Below, one piece after another: positions 13,637-25,356 of a stretch of DNA of 64,000 nucleotides. Every line of letters begins with the position of its first letter. The first letter of the stretch is position 1. Source of the DNA: Loxodes magnus. Its lineage: Eukaryota; Ciliophora; Karyorelictea; Loxodida; Loxodidae. The notes under the pieces are model-generated. The model did not search any database. It was not told the origin of the DNA and was given only the letters and a program-made list of their open reading frames with translations. Location of the stretch: the NCBI GenBank assembly GCA_946699065.1, contig CAMPDV010000018.1, positions 868,001-932,000 of the forward strand, read 5' to 3'. A program made the translations under genes and the position numbers.

Positions 13637-13867
13637 TCAACATCCTACCAACTTAAGAACTAAGTGCAGCGTATCCTCTTTCTATATGCCATAATCGCTC
13701 AAGCTATATTATTCTTCTAATTACTTCCCAGCAAAAATTAATCTTTATATTTCTACTGGAATTCCATGTTTATCTTACACTTATTTCTTTACATCCAAAA
13801 CTGCACAGTCAGGTTCTATATCTACCGTATATGTGGAACCAGTCAAAGTTTTTACAAATATCTGCAT
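13637..13867 (-). CDS. Divergent ubiquitin / ubiquitin-like protein ending Gly-Cys
   Basis: Exactly 76 residues, the length of mature ubiquitin. The start MQIFVKTLTG is identical to ubiquitin; GIPVEIQRLIFAGKQLEE and LSDYGIQKEDTLHLVL follow. Equivalents of Lys6, 27, 33, 48 and 63 and of the Leu8/Ile44/Val70 patch are present; position 11 is Ser and position 29 Gln. The C-terminus is L-K-L-V-G-C then TGA, instead of LRLRGG, so the terminal Gly needed for E1 activation is Cys and Arg74 is Val. It is a single unit, not a polyubiquitin, with no tail after residue 76. It could be a non-conjugated ubiquitin-like protein, or an intron at the GTAGG just before the end could supply another terminus; the latter looks less likely. 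Confidence 0.85.
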
Positions 13868-14883
13868 TTTATAATGAAAATAAAGATCAAATTTAAATGT
13901 AATTATAATGCTTTCTGATACGCTCTTTTCTTTTAAATCAAAAGCATATTGCTGCTTCTTTTACTTTATTTTCCTTTATAATTCGATATTTTTTAATTTT
14001 ACCCTATCAAAGTTTATTTAACTCTTACTATTAATTTTGCTTTATTTAAAGCTAAGTAATTAAGAATCAACCTAATAAAATTAGCATGTTTGATTTTATT
14101 CATTCATAACTTATCATATTAATACAACATACCTACATATTTAATAGGCTAAGTCAATAAGTAAGAAGTGCCAATAAAGCTTCTATACAGTTGAATTAAA
14201 ATAAAAAGTATATAGCTTATATTATTATTCCTTTATATTATTATATCACTCTTAATCTAAATAAGCTAATATAATCCTTATTTCATTTGTTCAGCTCACA
14301 AGTTTAAAGTAGAACAATGCAATTAAAAAGAAGTTGTAGTTAAGGATAACTGTAAATTATGTAATGGAATAGCTTAGTTATTAAATATTTATATACTTAA
14401 TAATTAGGATTAATTAAAGAAGCATCTATTATAACTTATTAATGCTTATTTATTAAACTTTTAGAAAATGCTAATTAGCTACTATTCTTTATTTTAAGAA
14501 ATCCTAGCAAGATATATGGAAACATAGGGAAATGTAATATTAATAGTTAAGATTACTAATAAGCTTTAAAATTAATTTAGTTACTAGCTAGATATTTACA
14601 TATATTAGATATTTTAAACTGAGAAGGCATTTAAGAATAACTTATAGAGTAATTTCCTTTAATTAAATAAAATCTACTATTTTAAATAACTACAAGCAAT
14701 ATCCTCATTCTAATCTAATCTAAGAAACATACTTATCATATAATTATTCTATAGCATCATATCAACTAAATCTAGTTTAAATTACATTTATTATGCTCAA
14801 ATTATTGCTATTCTGGACTGTATGGGACTATAAATTACAAGAAGGAAAGTAAGGAAAAAGATAGAAAGTAAAATTTTAGAAAA
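13868..14883. other. Intergenic, AT-rich, 1.0 kb
   Basis: Upstream of the ubiquitin-like gene and left flank of the retroelement. I see nothing else in it. Confidence 0.5.
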
Positions 14884-15880
14884 AGTGTAATATTTCTAAA
14901 AAAAATGGTTGAAGGTTTCAAGTCAGGCTTTTATACCACCTCTTCCTAAGCCAAAAAGGAAGGGAGGAAGCAAGAAACCAAGTCTTAATAATCTTAACAA
15001 TCTTCTCTATCACAACCTTAACCAGCACTGAACTAACAACTTGGAATCTAACAAAATGAACGAAAGCCAACCTTGAAGGATATACACACAGAAACTCCAA
15101 CCTCAAGCGAGAAACCGAGGAAACAGATGAAGTCTGTTCTCCACCAGGAGGTATCAGAGTTCAACCCTTCTGACCAGATAAGCATGGAGTAGCTCATCAA
15201 AGTGATACTTAACCTCCAGGAAGAGATCAAGAGATTGAAGAAGGACAATGATATGCTGATGGCAAAGCTAGAGCTAGCAGAAGGAATTGAGTCAAGACTT
15301 ATGTCCTAGGAAAGAGATCTTAATGCCTTTTGGAATATCTCGCAAAGTCAGACTAACGAATCCTAAAATTAGCTTTAAAAACAGACTGAACTGGATAACA
15401 GACTCGGAAAAATAGAAGAGAAATTGTAAACTTTTAAGAAAGTGTAAAGCGAAACTGGAACTATACAAATGGAAATCGAAGCCTAGAAAGAGCAAACAAA
15501 TCAAGGAAAATAATTCAAAATAAAAAAGAAATGTTTCTGCTGTGTAAGCATATGACATTTTTATCGGAAGTGTTAAAAATTCTAATAGAAATAAAGAAAC
15601 TATTGGATAAAAGAACAAAAAAAGAAGAAAAAAGAAGAAGCAAGAATGAAAAGAATGTATTACAACCCGGATGGTTCAATATACAAGATTAAGATGGAAC
15701 CAAGGCAAGTTAAAGGAGGGAAAACCTGGAAAAATCCGAGTTCCCAATCTCGCTAAAATTGGGCGACCAGAACTTTTATATTTAACAGCAGGGAGCATGA
15801 ACTGCTGTATTCCTGACGGAGTTGGAAATCCCTAAAATGGAAAAATTAAAATTAATATTATTATTAAGTGTAATATTTCT
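14884..15880 (+). mobile_element. Gag-only retroelement, copy 1, with 15-bp target duplication
   Basis: The 15-mer AAGTGTAATATTTCT occurs at 14884-14898 and again at 15866-15880, directly bracketing a 967-bp insert. The insert starts with an A run leading into ATGG, carries one ORF (14905-15816), has a hairpin with 7-bp arms (15785-15791 with 15802-15808) and ends in an AT-rich tail. It is far richer in G+C than its flanks. Target duplications of this length fit target-primed reverse transcription, as in LINE/SINE elements, but no reverse transcriptase is encoded. Four to five related copies lie at 46.5-52.3 kb. Confidence 0.85.
14905..15816 (+). CDS. Gag/ORF1-like protein: coiled coil plus CCHC zinc knuckle
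   Basis: 303 residues. The first ~90 are Gln/Ser/Lys-rich and disordered; about 95-190 form a coiled coil (IKVILNLQEEIKRLKKD); near residue 210-225 is the knuckle C-F-C-C-V-S-I-W-H-F-Y-R-K-C, fitting C-x2-C-x4-H-x4-C; a Lys-rich stretch and a basic C-terminus (YYNPDGSIYKIKMEP) follow. The one Trp in the knuckle is TGA; stop is TGA at 15814-15816. By analogy with retroelement ORF1/Gag proteins it should bind the element's RNA and multimerise; this is inference. Related proteins are encoded at 47.9-48.7 and 49.0-49.7 kb. No protease, reverse transcriptase or integrase frame is nearby. Confidence 0.85.
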
Positions 15881-17536
15881 TTTATATAAGAAAGTAATGC
15901 TAAAAGTAAATGAATCAAAGCAATTATTTTAATTAAATGTGCTTGCTAGCTGTAGTTATATAAAATATATAACTATCTATGCATTAATAGTGTATTTAAA
16001 CTTTCTATTAATCAGTTTAAATTATTTAAACTTGCTTAGTTAATCATTTGCTATATAAGCTTTAAAGAAGCTTATTTTTTATTTTAAGTATTTTATTTAT
16101 AGCAAATCTTCCATTAGCACTCAGCTTTATCTTATCTATAATTAAATCTTTTTAATTATAGCATTCTTTTAGTAATTAATTAGAAGAATTAATATTAGCT
16201 AAATTAATACTTCTATAAGCAATCAATGCTTTAGCTATTTTAAATTATAGAGTTATTATTTAGGCAAAGTTGCTTATAATTTAAAAATTAACTAAATAAT
16301 TTAGCTTTTGAAATAAGCAAAGATATTAAGGCAATTACGTGTGTTTAAATTATAAGTTTCATAATATTCTTATTATATCATTATAGCTTAGATATAGCTT
16401 AGATATAGCATAATATAGCATAATAGCATAATATAGCATAATATAGCATAATATAGCATAATATAGCAGACCCTTAAAATCAATTATTAGTAATCAGTAA
16501 GTAAATTCTATTTTTAAATTGCAGTCTTAATCAAATATTCAGTTCACGTTTTTATAAAATTCTTTAGCACATTTTTGTTAAGAAAGCATTAAATTAGCAT
16601 TCCTTCTATTAAACAATTTGAAGGAGATATTGAGGATATAATTAATCTTAAGCATTTTATTAATTAAGAATATAAAAGATTAAAGACTTAAATAAGTAAC
16701 TATAAAAGATAAGTGTATTATATAACCAAAACTATAAAACCATAGCAACATTTATTATTTTTAGCTAAGTTTGCTATTTGAAAAAGTAACTTTAATCAAT
16801 ATTATAGAATATAAGTCTAGAATGAATAGTGATATAGGATATTATCCATTTAGGTTTAGGATTATTATTAAAGGCTATAAGCATTTATAAGAAAGAATAA
16901 ATAAATATCTTTACTATTTACTAAATCATTAATTAATATAGTTTCTTATAAGTAATTTAGAAATAGACTTATAATATTTAATAAATGAGGAGATAAAAAG
17001 CAAATTATAAATTAAATTTATAGGTTATCTTTCTTATTTAAATATATATCTATCATATAATTAAGCCTTTAATATATCTAAAACATCATAATCTAAGAAT
17101 TAGTATAAAAAAGATTATGAAAGCAAAAACAGTTTAATTAAAATTAGTTTAGACTAATAAAATATCTTAACTAACATTTATGGCTTTTTGAAATTACCTA
17201 CAATAAAAGTAAATTAAGAGTAAATTTAAAGAAAATCTAATATTCTATCTTTTATTTTAGCAACTAAATAAAGAATTTATTTTATTTAAAATTAAATTAA
17301 TTAAAAATAAAAGAAGCAGCTTTAAAATAAGTCAAGCAAGAACTATAATGATCTAAATAATAGGTAGTTATCTAGAGGAAACTTACCAATTTCCATAAAA
17401 TCATGCAAATAAGCAAAAAGTACGTTACTAGAATCATTTTGAAAGGTAAAACATTAGAATAGTAAATCAAAACAAAAGTAAGCTGAATTATTGTAATTAA
17501 AAACCTTTAAAATTATTTAAATGCCTATAATTAAAA
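15881..17536. other. Intergenic, AT-rich, 1.65 kb
   Basis: Contains a short 10-bp tandem repeat near 16.4 kb (listed separately). Otherwise I see no gene or RNA; the right end holds the promoter of the ankyrin-DHHC gene. Confidence 0.5.
16384..16468 (+). repeat. Tandem repeat, ~10-bp unit ATATAGCATA
   Basis: The unit ATATAGCATA is repeated head to tail at least four times near the right end (from about 16431), with diverged versions (TAGCTTAGAT, TAGCATAATA) to the left. It lies in non-coding sequence and looks like a simple minisatellite. Confidence 0.8.
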
Positions 17537-19290
17537 ATGAGTAGTTTTGAAGATAAAGTTCGAAAGTCTATTCGCTATGGAAGGTTACTAGAATTTCGAT
17601 CTCTTCTTCAAGCTAATTAAGATCAAGATCCATTAAGTTTTTAAGATGAATAAGGATTTACAAGTAATTTTTTATTTAGTATTGCATGAAATTTCGTATT
17701 GTCCCTCGACTGATAATATCTAAGTTTAATTTCTTTAGGAGCTTAAGTAATTTTATGTAATTTTTTAAGATTTAGTAAAACAAAGAAAATCATAATGAAA
17801 TATTTCGTAAAAGTTTGAAACTAGTTAGCAGGAGAGATAGAAAATCCCCTATACATATCGCAGCTGAAAACGATAAAAGAAGTCTAATGAAATAATTTTT
17901 GCAAATTGGTGTTAGCATTTACACTAGAGATGGATTTGGGCAAACTCCTTTACATATTGCAGCATTCAATGGTCATTATATCTTTATGTCAATAGTTTTA
18001 GATGCAGAATAAAAAGAATTAACTTTGACAGATGATAAAGATAATAAAATTATAGAATGTAAAGATAACAAAGGAAAAGTAGCAATGCATGTAGCCGCTT
18101 AACAAGCTCATGAAACAAATTGCTTAATTTTAATGCCCCTACATGAAGATATAAATGTTGCAGATAATGAAGGAAATACTACTCTTCATTATTCCACTTA
18201 AGCACAAAATATTAGACTTGTCAGATCTTTATTACTTAGAGGCGCTTAAAGAACCGTCATGAATAAATAGAATTAAACTGCATGACACCTTGCTGATTAG
18301 CTGAAAAATGAAGATTTGAAATAAATATTAGAAGTTGAAAAGTATGATTGTCTTGAAGAGTATAATCCTTGCCGAGTACCTTTAAGACCAATTTAAACTA
18401 GTAGAAAAGGAGTTCTTTTTGTGGTTTTCAACATAGCTTTTAGAGCTATAGTAAATTTCATGTTCATTATTCCAAGAAAAATGTATTGGTATATAATAAC
18501 TGGCTTGATATCTTTCTTGGCAATTTTTTTTATGATTTGATCAGGGCTTAAAGATCCTGGATACTTGAAGAAAAAACCGGAAATAACGATCATGAACTTA
18601 CTTCAAAGATATAATGCTGAATTTGTCTGCCCAATTTGTGTAGCGAGGCGTCCTCATCGTGCTCGTCATTGCAATATATGCAATAAATGTGTTAGGAAAT
18701 TTGACCATCATTGTCCTTTCATCTATAATTGTGTAGGATAAAATAACTATTACTTATTTGTTTTGTTCTTGGTTTTTATGTTCATAGACTGCTTATATTC
18801 TATAATTATCTCCATTTTGAGTAAGATTCTTATTATAGAGCTAATAAATGTTAATGACTCGTAACTATTTGAAACTAAATATGACATAATCTTTATTATT
18901 GCCAATTTATTCTTTACATTCCTAGTGACACTTTCAGTCTGTTCACTTCTCGTTATTCATATTGGAAACATAATTTGTGACTTAACTACTCATGAAAGGT
19001 ATTCAAGAAAACCTAAGAGAGTAAAATCAAGATAAAGAAATTCTACTCAAAGCATAGAGAAAGATTCTTTAATAGCTTCTGAGGTTTCTGATACTTCTTC
19101 TATGTTTTTAGAGGGAAGTTAAAGATTCGCTCCTTATATTGAGGAAAGCTAAATAAACATGGGAAATCATGAAATAAATGATTTATAAGAAAGTCAAAAT
19201 AGATAGAATTAAGGATGTTTAATTTCTTGTTGTAACTCATGCTTCAGAAAAGATGATAGCAGTTTTTTAGATGAAGAAGAAAACGATTGA
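17537..19290 (+). CDS. Ankyrin-repeat DHHC palmitoyltransferase (HIP14/Akr1 type)
   Basis: 572 residues from three exons; introns 17664-17679 (16 nt) and 17757-17775 (19 nt) restore one frame. Residues ~85-265 hold about five ankyrin repeats (SPIHIAAEND, TPLHIAAFNG, TTLHYSTQ, TAWHLADQ, the last Trp being TGA). Two helices follow, then the Cys-rich domain from ~residue 352 (CPICVARRPHRARHCNIC) with catalytic D-H-H-C at ~377, then two more helices and a polar Ser/Glu-rich tail with a late Cys cluster. It should S-acylate membrane-associated proteins at Golgi or plasma membrane, ankyrins choosing substrates. Candidate substrates in this window include the MGxC kinases, but that is only inference. 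Stop TGA at 19288-19290. Confidence 0.93.
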
Positions 19291-20306
19291 AATTTTATAT
19301 TTAAATGCGTCATTTAATTAAAGAATTTTCATTAAGTTACTAAAAAAACATTTCTTTTAGCAAATCCCACCAGTTTTCGTATCTATTTTTGTCTAAAGAT
19401 AAATAAAAAAATTTAAACTTTTCCTTTTATTTCCAATTAAATTTTGATTTAATTTTCATATTAAATATAAGAAAAGAAAGTCAAAATTTAGATGTTTAAA
19501 AGTTGTAAATAAATTTAGTAAAGCTCATCTTTTATTACTAAGACTTTAAAATAAGAAATAATATGATAAATTAGGATTAAGAATATTCTAGTAATAGGAT
19601 AAGCTTAAGTATTAAGTTAATATCATTATCCTTTTATAATTCTAAATTATTGTATTTTAGATTTTTATCTTTATCTAATTAAATTATTTCCAGAATTTTT
19701 ATTTAATAAGCTCTTTAGATTGTATTCATTATTATAACTATAAAGAGAAAAAAATGAGACTTTTAATAATTTATTAATTCCTTTCTTTATAAGAAAATCA
19801 ATGACAAGAGAACTATTGAATAGAACTTTAAGATTAACATTCCAAAATAATTTCCTCATAAAGCATGAAGACTGTATTTAGATCATATAGAATAAGATTA
19901 TTTGCCTAAAAATATTGTTTATATTAAATATAATAATATTAAATAAATTATTGGTATGAAGATTCATAATGTTCTTTATATTTTATCTTTATCAAAGCTA
20001 TTTTTTTAAACATTTAATTAATAAATTGGTTTCATTTTTAACTTGGCAATTAATTAACGATTTATTAATAAAAATATACAAAACAGTATGGAATTTTTAA
20101 ATAGTTCATAATGAATGTAATAAGTTCTATAATTATTTTAATTTTATTTCTATATTTATTATAAAAAAGCAAAATATTTGCTCTATAATTCTTTTGAAAT
20201 AGATTAGATTACATTGAAGTTAATCTTTACATTGTTTAATCTTCTTCTTTAATATTTTCGAGTAAAGCATTCATTTATTATTTTAAAAGATGCAACAATT
20301 TTCCCT
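19291..20306. other. Intergenic, AT-rich, 1.0 kb
   Basis: Between two convergent genes; only AT-rich sequence seen. Confidence 0.5.
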
Positions 20307-23183
20307 TCACTACTTATTCTAGATCTATATAAATAAGAAATTACTATGTTCAATAGCGAATTTATCCGCTAGTTATTATGATGTGTCTCCAGGATAGACA
20401 ACAATTCTTTCTTTTTTATTCTTCCCTAAATTGACATCAACATAAAGTAAAGGCTCTTATTCAATTTTTTTTGTTGATATAATTGAAGTAGATTCTTAAG
20501 TTGGTTATTAATACAGTTAAATATATGCACATTATGTCTCTTTACTACTGCCTTATGTTAAATTTTTATTATCAGGACTTTTCAGTTTCCTTTATGGTTT
20601 TGTTTTTTCTTCAATGTACTGTTTTGCTTTTTTCATTCTATTTAAAACTTTTTCTACTCCTTTAATATTGTTTCTAGGACTTATTTAAGTACCAAGTTTT
20701 TTGTTTTTGGTTGCTGATAAATCAGGTTTAAACTTACAAAACACTTTTAGTTTTTCTTCTTAAATTTATTTTTCAAGATTATAAACTTCCATTTTTTTCT
20801 CCTTTATTTATCTTGAATATTCAAATAGCTATTGGGATTTTTAAACACCAGATCCATTTCGTAAGGGTGAATTGCATTGACTTTACGAATTGAACCTTCT
20901 GATATTAGGTTGGAAACTAAATTCTTTTGCTATTTTTATTTCTTATTATTATTTCTGTTCCTCAATTCAAACTTATTTCTTAGCTTTACTCATTATAAGT
21001 AAATCAAAATGCTTATTCTATTTATCTGCTCTTGGACTTTAACTAATTCTTTTCTTGTGAACTATCTTTGCAATTTATTGACTGTTAATATCTATTTGTG
21101 GTGCGAATGTTAAAGCAAGATCACTAGCTATTTACGTTACTTTTGGTGTAGATGCATTAATCTTTTTGTTTCTTTTTTCTGCAAATAAACTATAATCTTT
21201 TCAAATTTTCTTTAGCTTATTTTCATCAAAATCAATAGTTATTTCGTTTTGCTTGCTTTTATTACTTTTTTCGATAGCTTTATTGCTCTTAATACTGCGC
21301 TAAGTTGTTTTTATTGAGTTATTTTCCTTATTTTCCTTTTTTTATTTAGCACATTTTTTTATTTAAGTTTATATATCATTTTTAGCAGGAGGTTCATATT
21401 AAGTCTAAGTATCCTACAATTTTACTTTTATTTATTTACTTTTAGCCAAACAAAGAATAGCCTTCAGATACTGCAAAAGCAACTGAACGTTAATTAGATT
21501 TTGTTGATCTAATATTAATTCATTTCAAAGCTATTAAACTAAATTTATCTACTGATCAATCTGAATATTTTAATTGCTTTGGTCGCTTTGACAATTTCTA
21601 TCTATAAAATGAAGTTCTTATAAAATGCTACACATTTGATTTTAGTCTATCCATTCTTTGCCCTCTATAAGTTTAGCTATTTGGTGCTTAAACCTATTCT
21701 TAAGCATTTTCATGGAATTTGGACTAATTGATCTACTTTTAATAGGTTCAGGTGAATCTTAACGCTTAGATTTCTGTTATCTTCTAAGAGCATCTTAATA
21801 TAGAATGCTGTCTATTTTGCCAAGTCTAGTTAAAGATTTAGACCTTTCATTGATCTAAGGTTTAAAAATATTTTCTTAAGTTTCATTAGGAGAAGGATAT
21901 CTTGTTTAAGAAGCTTTCTTAATTTAGTAGAGCCTTTAGTGAAAAGGAGTTTATACTTTATTATTTATAAGCTTTTGAGATCCTTTACACATAAGTGACT
22001 ATTAGACTCCTTTATTTAAAAAACCTTTATTTTATTAAGGATTTTTCAGAATCTTATTGAGTATCTAATTATAATCTGCTTATTCAGGTGAAATATTGGA
22101 TTGTGGTATCGAGTTCTTTATTTTATGTATCTTAGGTTTGAAGCTACATTCTTTCATCTCTCTATCTTGATTTTATTGTTGTAACTGCTAGATTTTCTGC
22201 TTTTTGTGAGTTTCAAATTTCATAAATCTATCCATAGTAGAGGAAACTTTATGATTACTAGGGTTTTATTGTAAAGGCTGTGATCTATAACTGAAAATAT
22301 TGCTAGAAGAGTTACTTTAGCTATTAGGAGTTAATATTCCAGAAGATTTGTTGAACTAGTAAGCGCTTATTATATCTGATCCAGCATCTAATCTTTTCTA
22401 AGAAAAACTTGATTTATTAAGCTTTTATGAGCTGTTACTTGCTGATTGGGTTTATTAACTTTCTATTGCTTACTTATAAAAATTTGATTGAATATCTTCA
22501 TTTAACTTCATATCTAATATTTTCCATTATATATCTTTTCCTTATTTTAATTACTTTTAGCTTTAATTTTTATTTCCATTTTATGAATTATTATAAGCAC
22601 CAAGATATTAAACCTAGCTTCTTTAGTTAAAATGATTGCTTACTTCATTATTTTAATCATTAAGAACATTCTTTCGGTTTTTAATATCCATTATTCTATT
22701 ATTAGCTTAGCTTTGATCTTCCTCAAATAATTAGTTTGGAAAATATTTATTTTTATCATCTTTTTAATTTATTTGAATTGCATTTTATTTTAGCTAGTTA
22801 TGGCTTACTTTTTATACTTCTTGTTCATTAAAAGAATTCATTTTTTGCTAGTTATTTATGATTATAAGGTTTTCTTCAGGTATATCAGTCAAATCTTCAT
22901 CTGTCATCGTTTCAGTATATTACTCTTCTTCTTTATCATTACTAAAGCTTAATTTTTATTAATCAATAATTAGATTGTTTTAAATTAACTGAGTATCAGA
23001 TTCATCAAGATCTAATTAGAATTACTCAATAGTCTCGTTTTATTGCTATTTTGTCTATGGAGATTCCTCTGACGTATACGAATTGAGTCGTTTTGTTTTG
23101 CTTGTCTAGTTAGTCTAAAGTAGCTTGACTTGTCCTTAGAATATATTTTCAGAATCTATCAAAAAGTGTTCGTTTAAATTCAT
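20307..23183 (-). CDS. Large F-x-P-x-I repeat protein, probably cytoskeletal/ciliary
   Basis: 958 residues in one uninterrupted frame; three internal TGA read as Trp (including KKIWKDYSLFAEKR). The first ~300 residues are Gln/Asn/Ser-rich and low complexity. From ~360 onward short F-x-P-x-I motifs recur: CSFKPKI, IFKPQINERS, LTFAPQIDIN, FSFQPNI, CKFKPDLS, separated by Lys/Glu helices. The C-terminus is a compact domain (LLYVDVNLGKNKKERIVVY, then PGD...LADKFAIEH), reminiscent of a ubiquitin-fold/PB1-like domain seen in many protist axonemal or basal-body proteins. A shorter protein with the same F-x-P motif lies at 40192-41904. The antisense strand reads as a hydrophobic multi-helix frame, which I rejected. 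Function is inferred from pattern only. Confidence 0.85.
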
Positions 23184-23677
23184 TTATTCCTAAATAAGAA
23201 TATAATTATAGTATTCTCCTAAATATTAACTAAGCCTAAATTTAGTTCTATTTGTACTCTATTTATATTATATTGAAATTATCCTTATTCCTACTTATTT
23301 GCTTATTTCTAGCTAATTTACTAGATGTTTAATATTAGTATTTCCTATTATTGCTTCACTATATGTACCTTCCCTTAAGTCTTAGAGTTATAATAGATCT
23401 ATTAAAATAGCTAGTGCTTTATAATAAGCTACATAATGTAATTATGTAATTCTCTTTGTATCATATTATTACTATATAGGGATTCTTAAAGAGCAGATAA
23501 GCTTTTGCGCTTCATCTGGCAAAGACAGACTTAATCTATTTCACTATTTTAACTTAACAGGGATAGCAATAAGAGATAATAGCAGCTAATTTAGCAATAT
23601 CATAAGAGGCTATAATTTACCCTAAGCATATAGGAATTGATTATATAATAACTGCTTTATTTAGAGTAAGTACAATA
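23184..23677. other. Intergenic between divergent genes
   Basis: 494 bases shared as promoter region by the F-x-P protein and SLU7. The part around 23.48-23.66 kb is a little richer in G+C but I cannot assign it. Confidence 0.4.
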
Positions 23678-24601
23678 ATGTCATTTTAATAGTTCAAAAG
23701 TAAAAAGAAAGAAAAGAACGAGGAACTTCCCAACTTTATTAGGAAAAATCCATGGTACAACATCAAAAATGAAATCTAGCATGTAGAAGTGCAAAATTCA
23801 ATTAATTAGTAAACTCATAAGGGTATTATCAGCGAGCCTGTTACTAAGTTTAGAAAAGGAGCTTGCACTAACTGTGGATCAATGACTCATAATGTTAAAA
23901 CTTGTATAGAAAGGCCTAGGAAAATTGGAGCGAAGTTTAAGCCAGTTAATCTCGGAAAGGATGAGTTCTTATAAGAAGCTAAATTAAATTACGAAGGTAA
24001 AAGAGATAGATGAAATGGATTTACTGGAGATATGTATTCGTAATACTTAACTGAATGGGGCTAATTAGAAAAGGTTAGAAAAAAATAAAAACGATAAGGG
24101 GATTCTCTGGGCTTAAAGCAGCAGGAAGTTGAAGATTCAAGTGAAGATGATGAAGTGAAATCCAGACCTGCTGAGCTTGAATTTTACGAAGCTAAAATTG
24201 ATCCTCGCACAAAAACAACTACAAGAAATTTAAGAATTCGTGAAGACACAGCAGTTTATCTTAAAGATCTCAATCCAGATAGTGCTATTGAATATGATGG
24301 AAAATCTCGAGCAATTTAGAGCAATCAGCTAAAATACAGCGAGGAGATGAAGATAATGAGAGAATAAGAACGATTTGCATTCTAAATGACTTAAAACGGA
24401 ACAGATTTAAATCCTGTAAGCGATCCTAGTCAAACTGAACTAGCATATAAATTCTTCAAAGGAAAAAAGGAAAAAATAGTTGAAAATAAGAATTAGCATC
24501 TTATTGAGAAATATGGAAGCCAAGATAATTATAAAATGAAGCCTGAAATAATTGGAATACAGGAAGATTCTTGAGAGTATTTGGAATATAAATATCTATG
24601 A
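23678..24601 (+). CDS. SLU7: Pre-mRNA splicing factor SLU7
   Basis: 307 residues. SLU7 acts in the second step of splicing, holding the 3' exon for AG choice. The N-terminal block [11 protein letters not shown], the CCHC knuckle [14 protein letters not shown] (C-x2-C-x4-H-x4-C), then ERPRK, KRDRWNGF (Trp is TGA), [20 protein letters not shown] and [18 protein letters not shown] all match the family. The first TGA near the end (24572-24574) is read as Trp because EDSWEYLEY resembles the conserved SLU7 segment there; the stop is then TGA 24599-24601. If the first TGA stops, the protein has 298 residues. It is shorter than animal SLU7, lacking the C-terminal extension. Confidence 0.93.
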
Positions 24602-25356
24602 TTTTTATTTAGAATTAACTCATTTATTATTATTCTCTTTTATAGCTTCTTAAGAGTAAATAAACTAAAATTAGAATTAAGATACTAATATTTAAAATCG
24701 TCTGCTAAGCAAACAAATCTTAAAATGTAAAATCTAACTTATTTGCCAAAATAATGTGAAAATAATTTGAGTTTCTAAGGTAAAATTGATTATAAAACAT
24801 TATAAATACTAAAATAAAAATATTATTTTTACATTAATAAAGATAGTAGATAGATAAATTAAATTAAAAAGGGTAGTTAGATTAATAATTTTCAAAGCTT
24901 ATTAAAGCTATAATTAGTAATTTTTAATACAGATTATGAATTAAATTAGTTTAAGAGTTGATAGGGATATCATAATTTAATAATTAACAATTATATAGAT
25001 AATAATTAACCTTAAAACTAATATTTATGTTTATTAAAAGATTTAAATTGAGATAAGATGATTAGTTGTCTATGCTCTCTATATAACTTAGTAATTAAAA
25101 AATGGTAAATAATTATTTACAAACAGTTATTTTATTATTTAAATTTACTCTTTTTAGTTTAGTAGTTTAAATACTAAATCTTTATAGGTACCAAGTAGGA
25201 ATCTATTGATATAAAAAGGATAGTGTTTAATAGTTAAAATATGAGAAAGATTATATGACTATTCTATTAGACTAAGTAAAATGTATGGATTAAATGATAA
25301 AATATAAAGTTGCACTTTAAATTAATGGTTTTTGGATTTAATTTTAGAATGAAATT
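24602..25356. other. Intergenic, AT-rich, 755 bases
   Basis: Separates convergent SLU7 and seipin genes. Nothing recognisable. Confidence 0.5.

Noticed and set aside
13640..13920. Plus-strand frame of ~97 codons with hydrophobic stretches
   Set aside because: Antisense to the ubiquitin-like gene, whose identity on the minus strand is unmistakable.
20290..21486. A 398-codon plus-strand frame reading as a multi-helix membrane protein
   Set aside because: It is antisense to the 958-residue F-x-P protein. T-rich antisense of Lys/Gln-rich genes reads as Phe/Leu/Ser-rich helices; the minus frame has repeated motifs, a compact C-terminal domain and much longer continuity.
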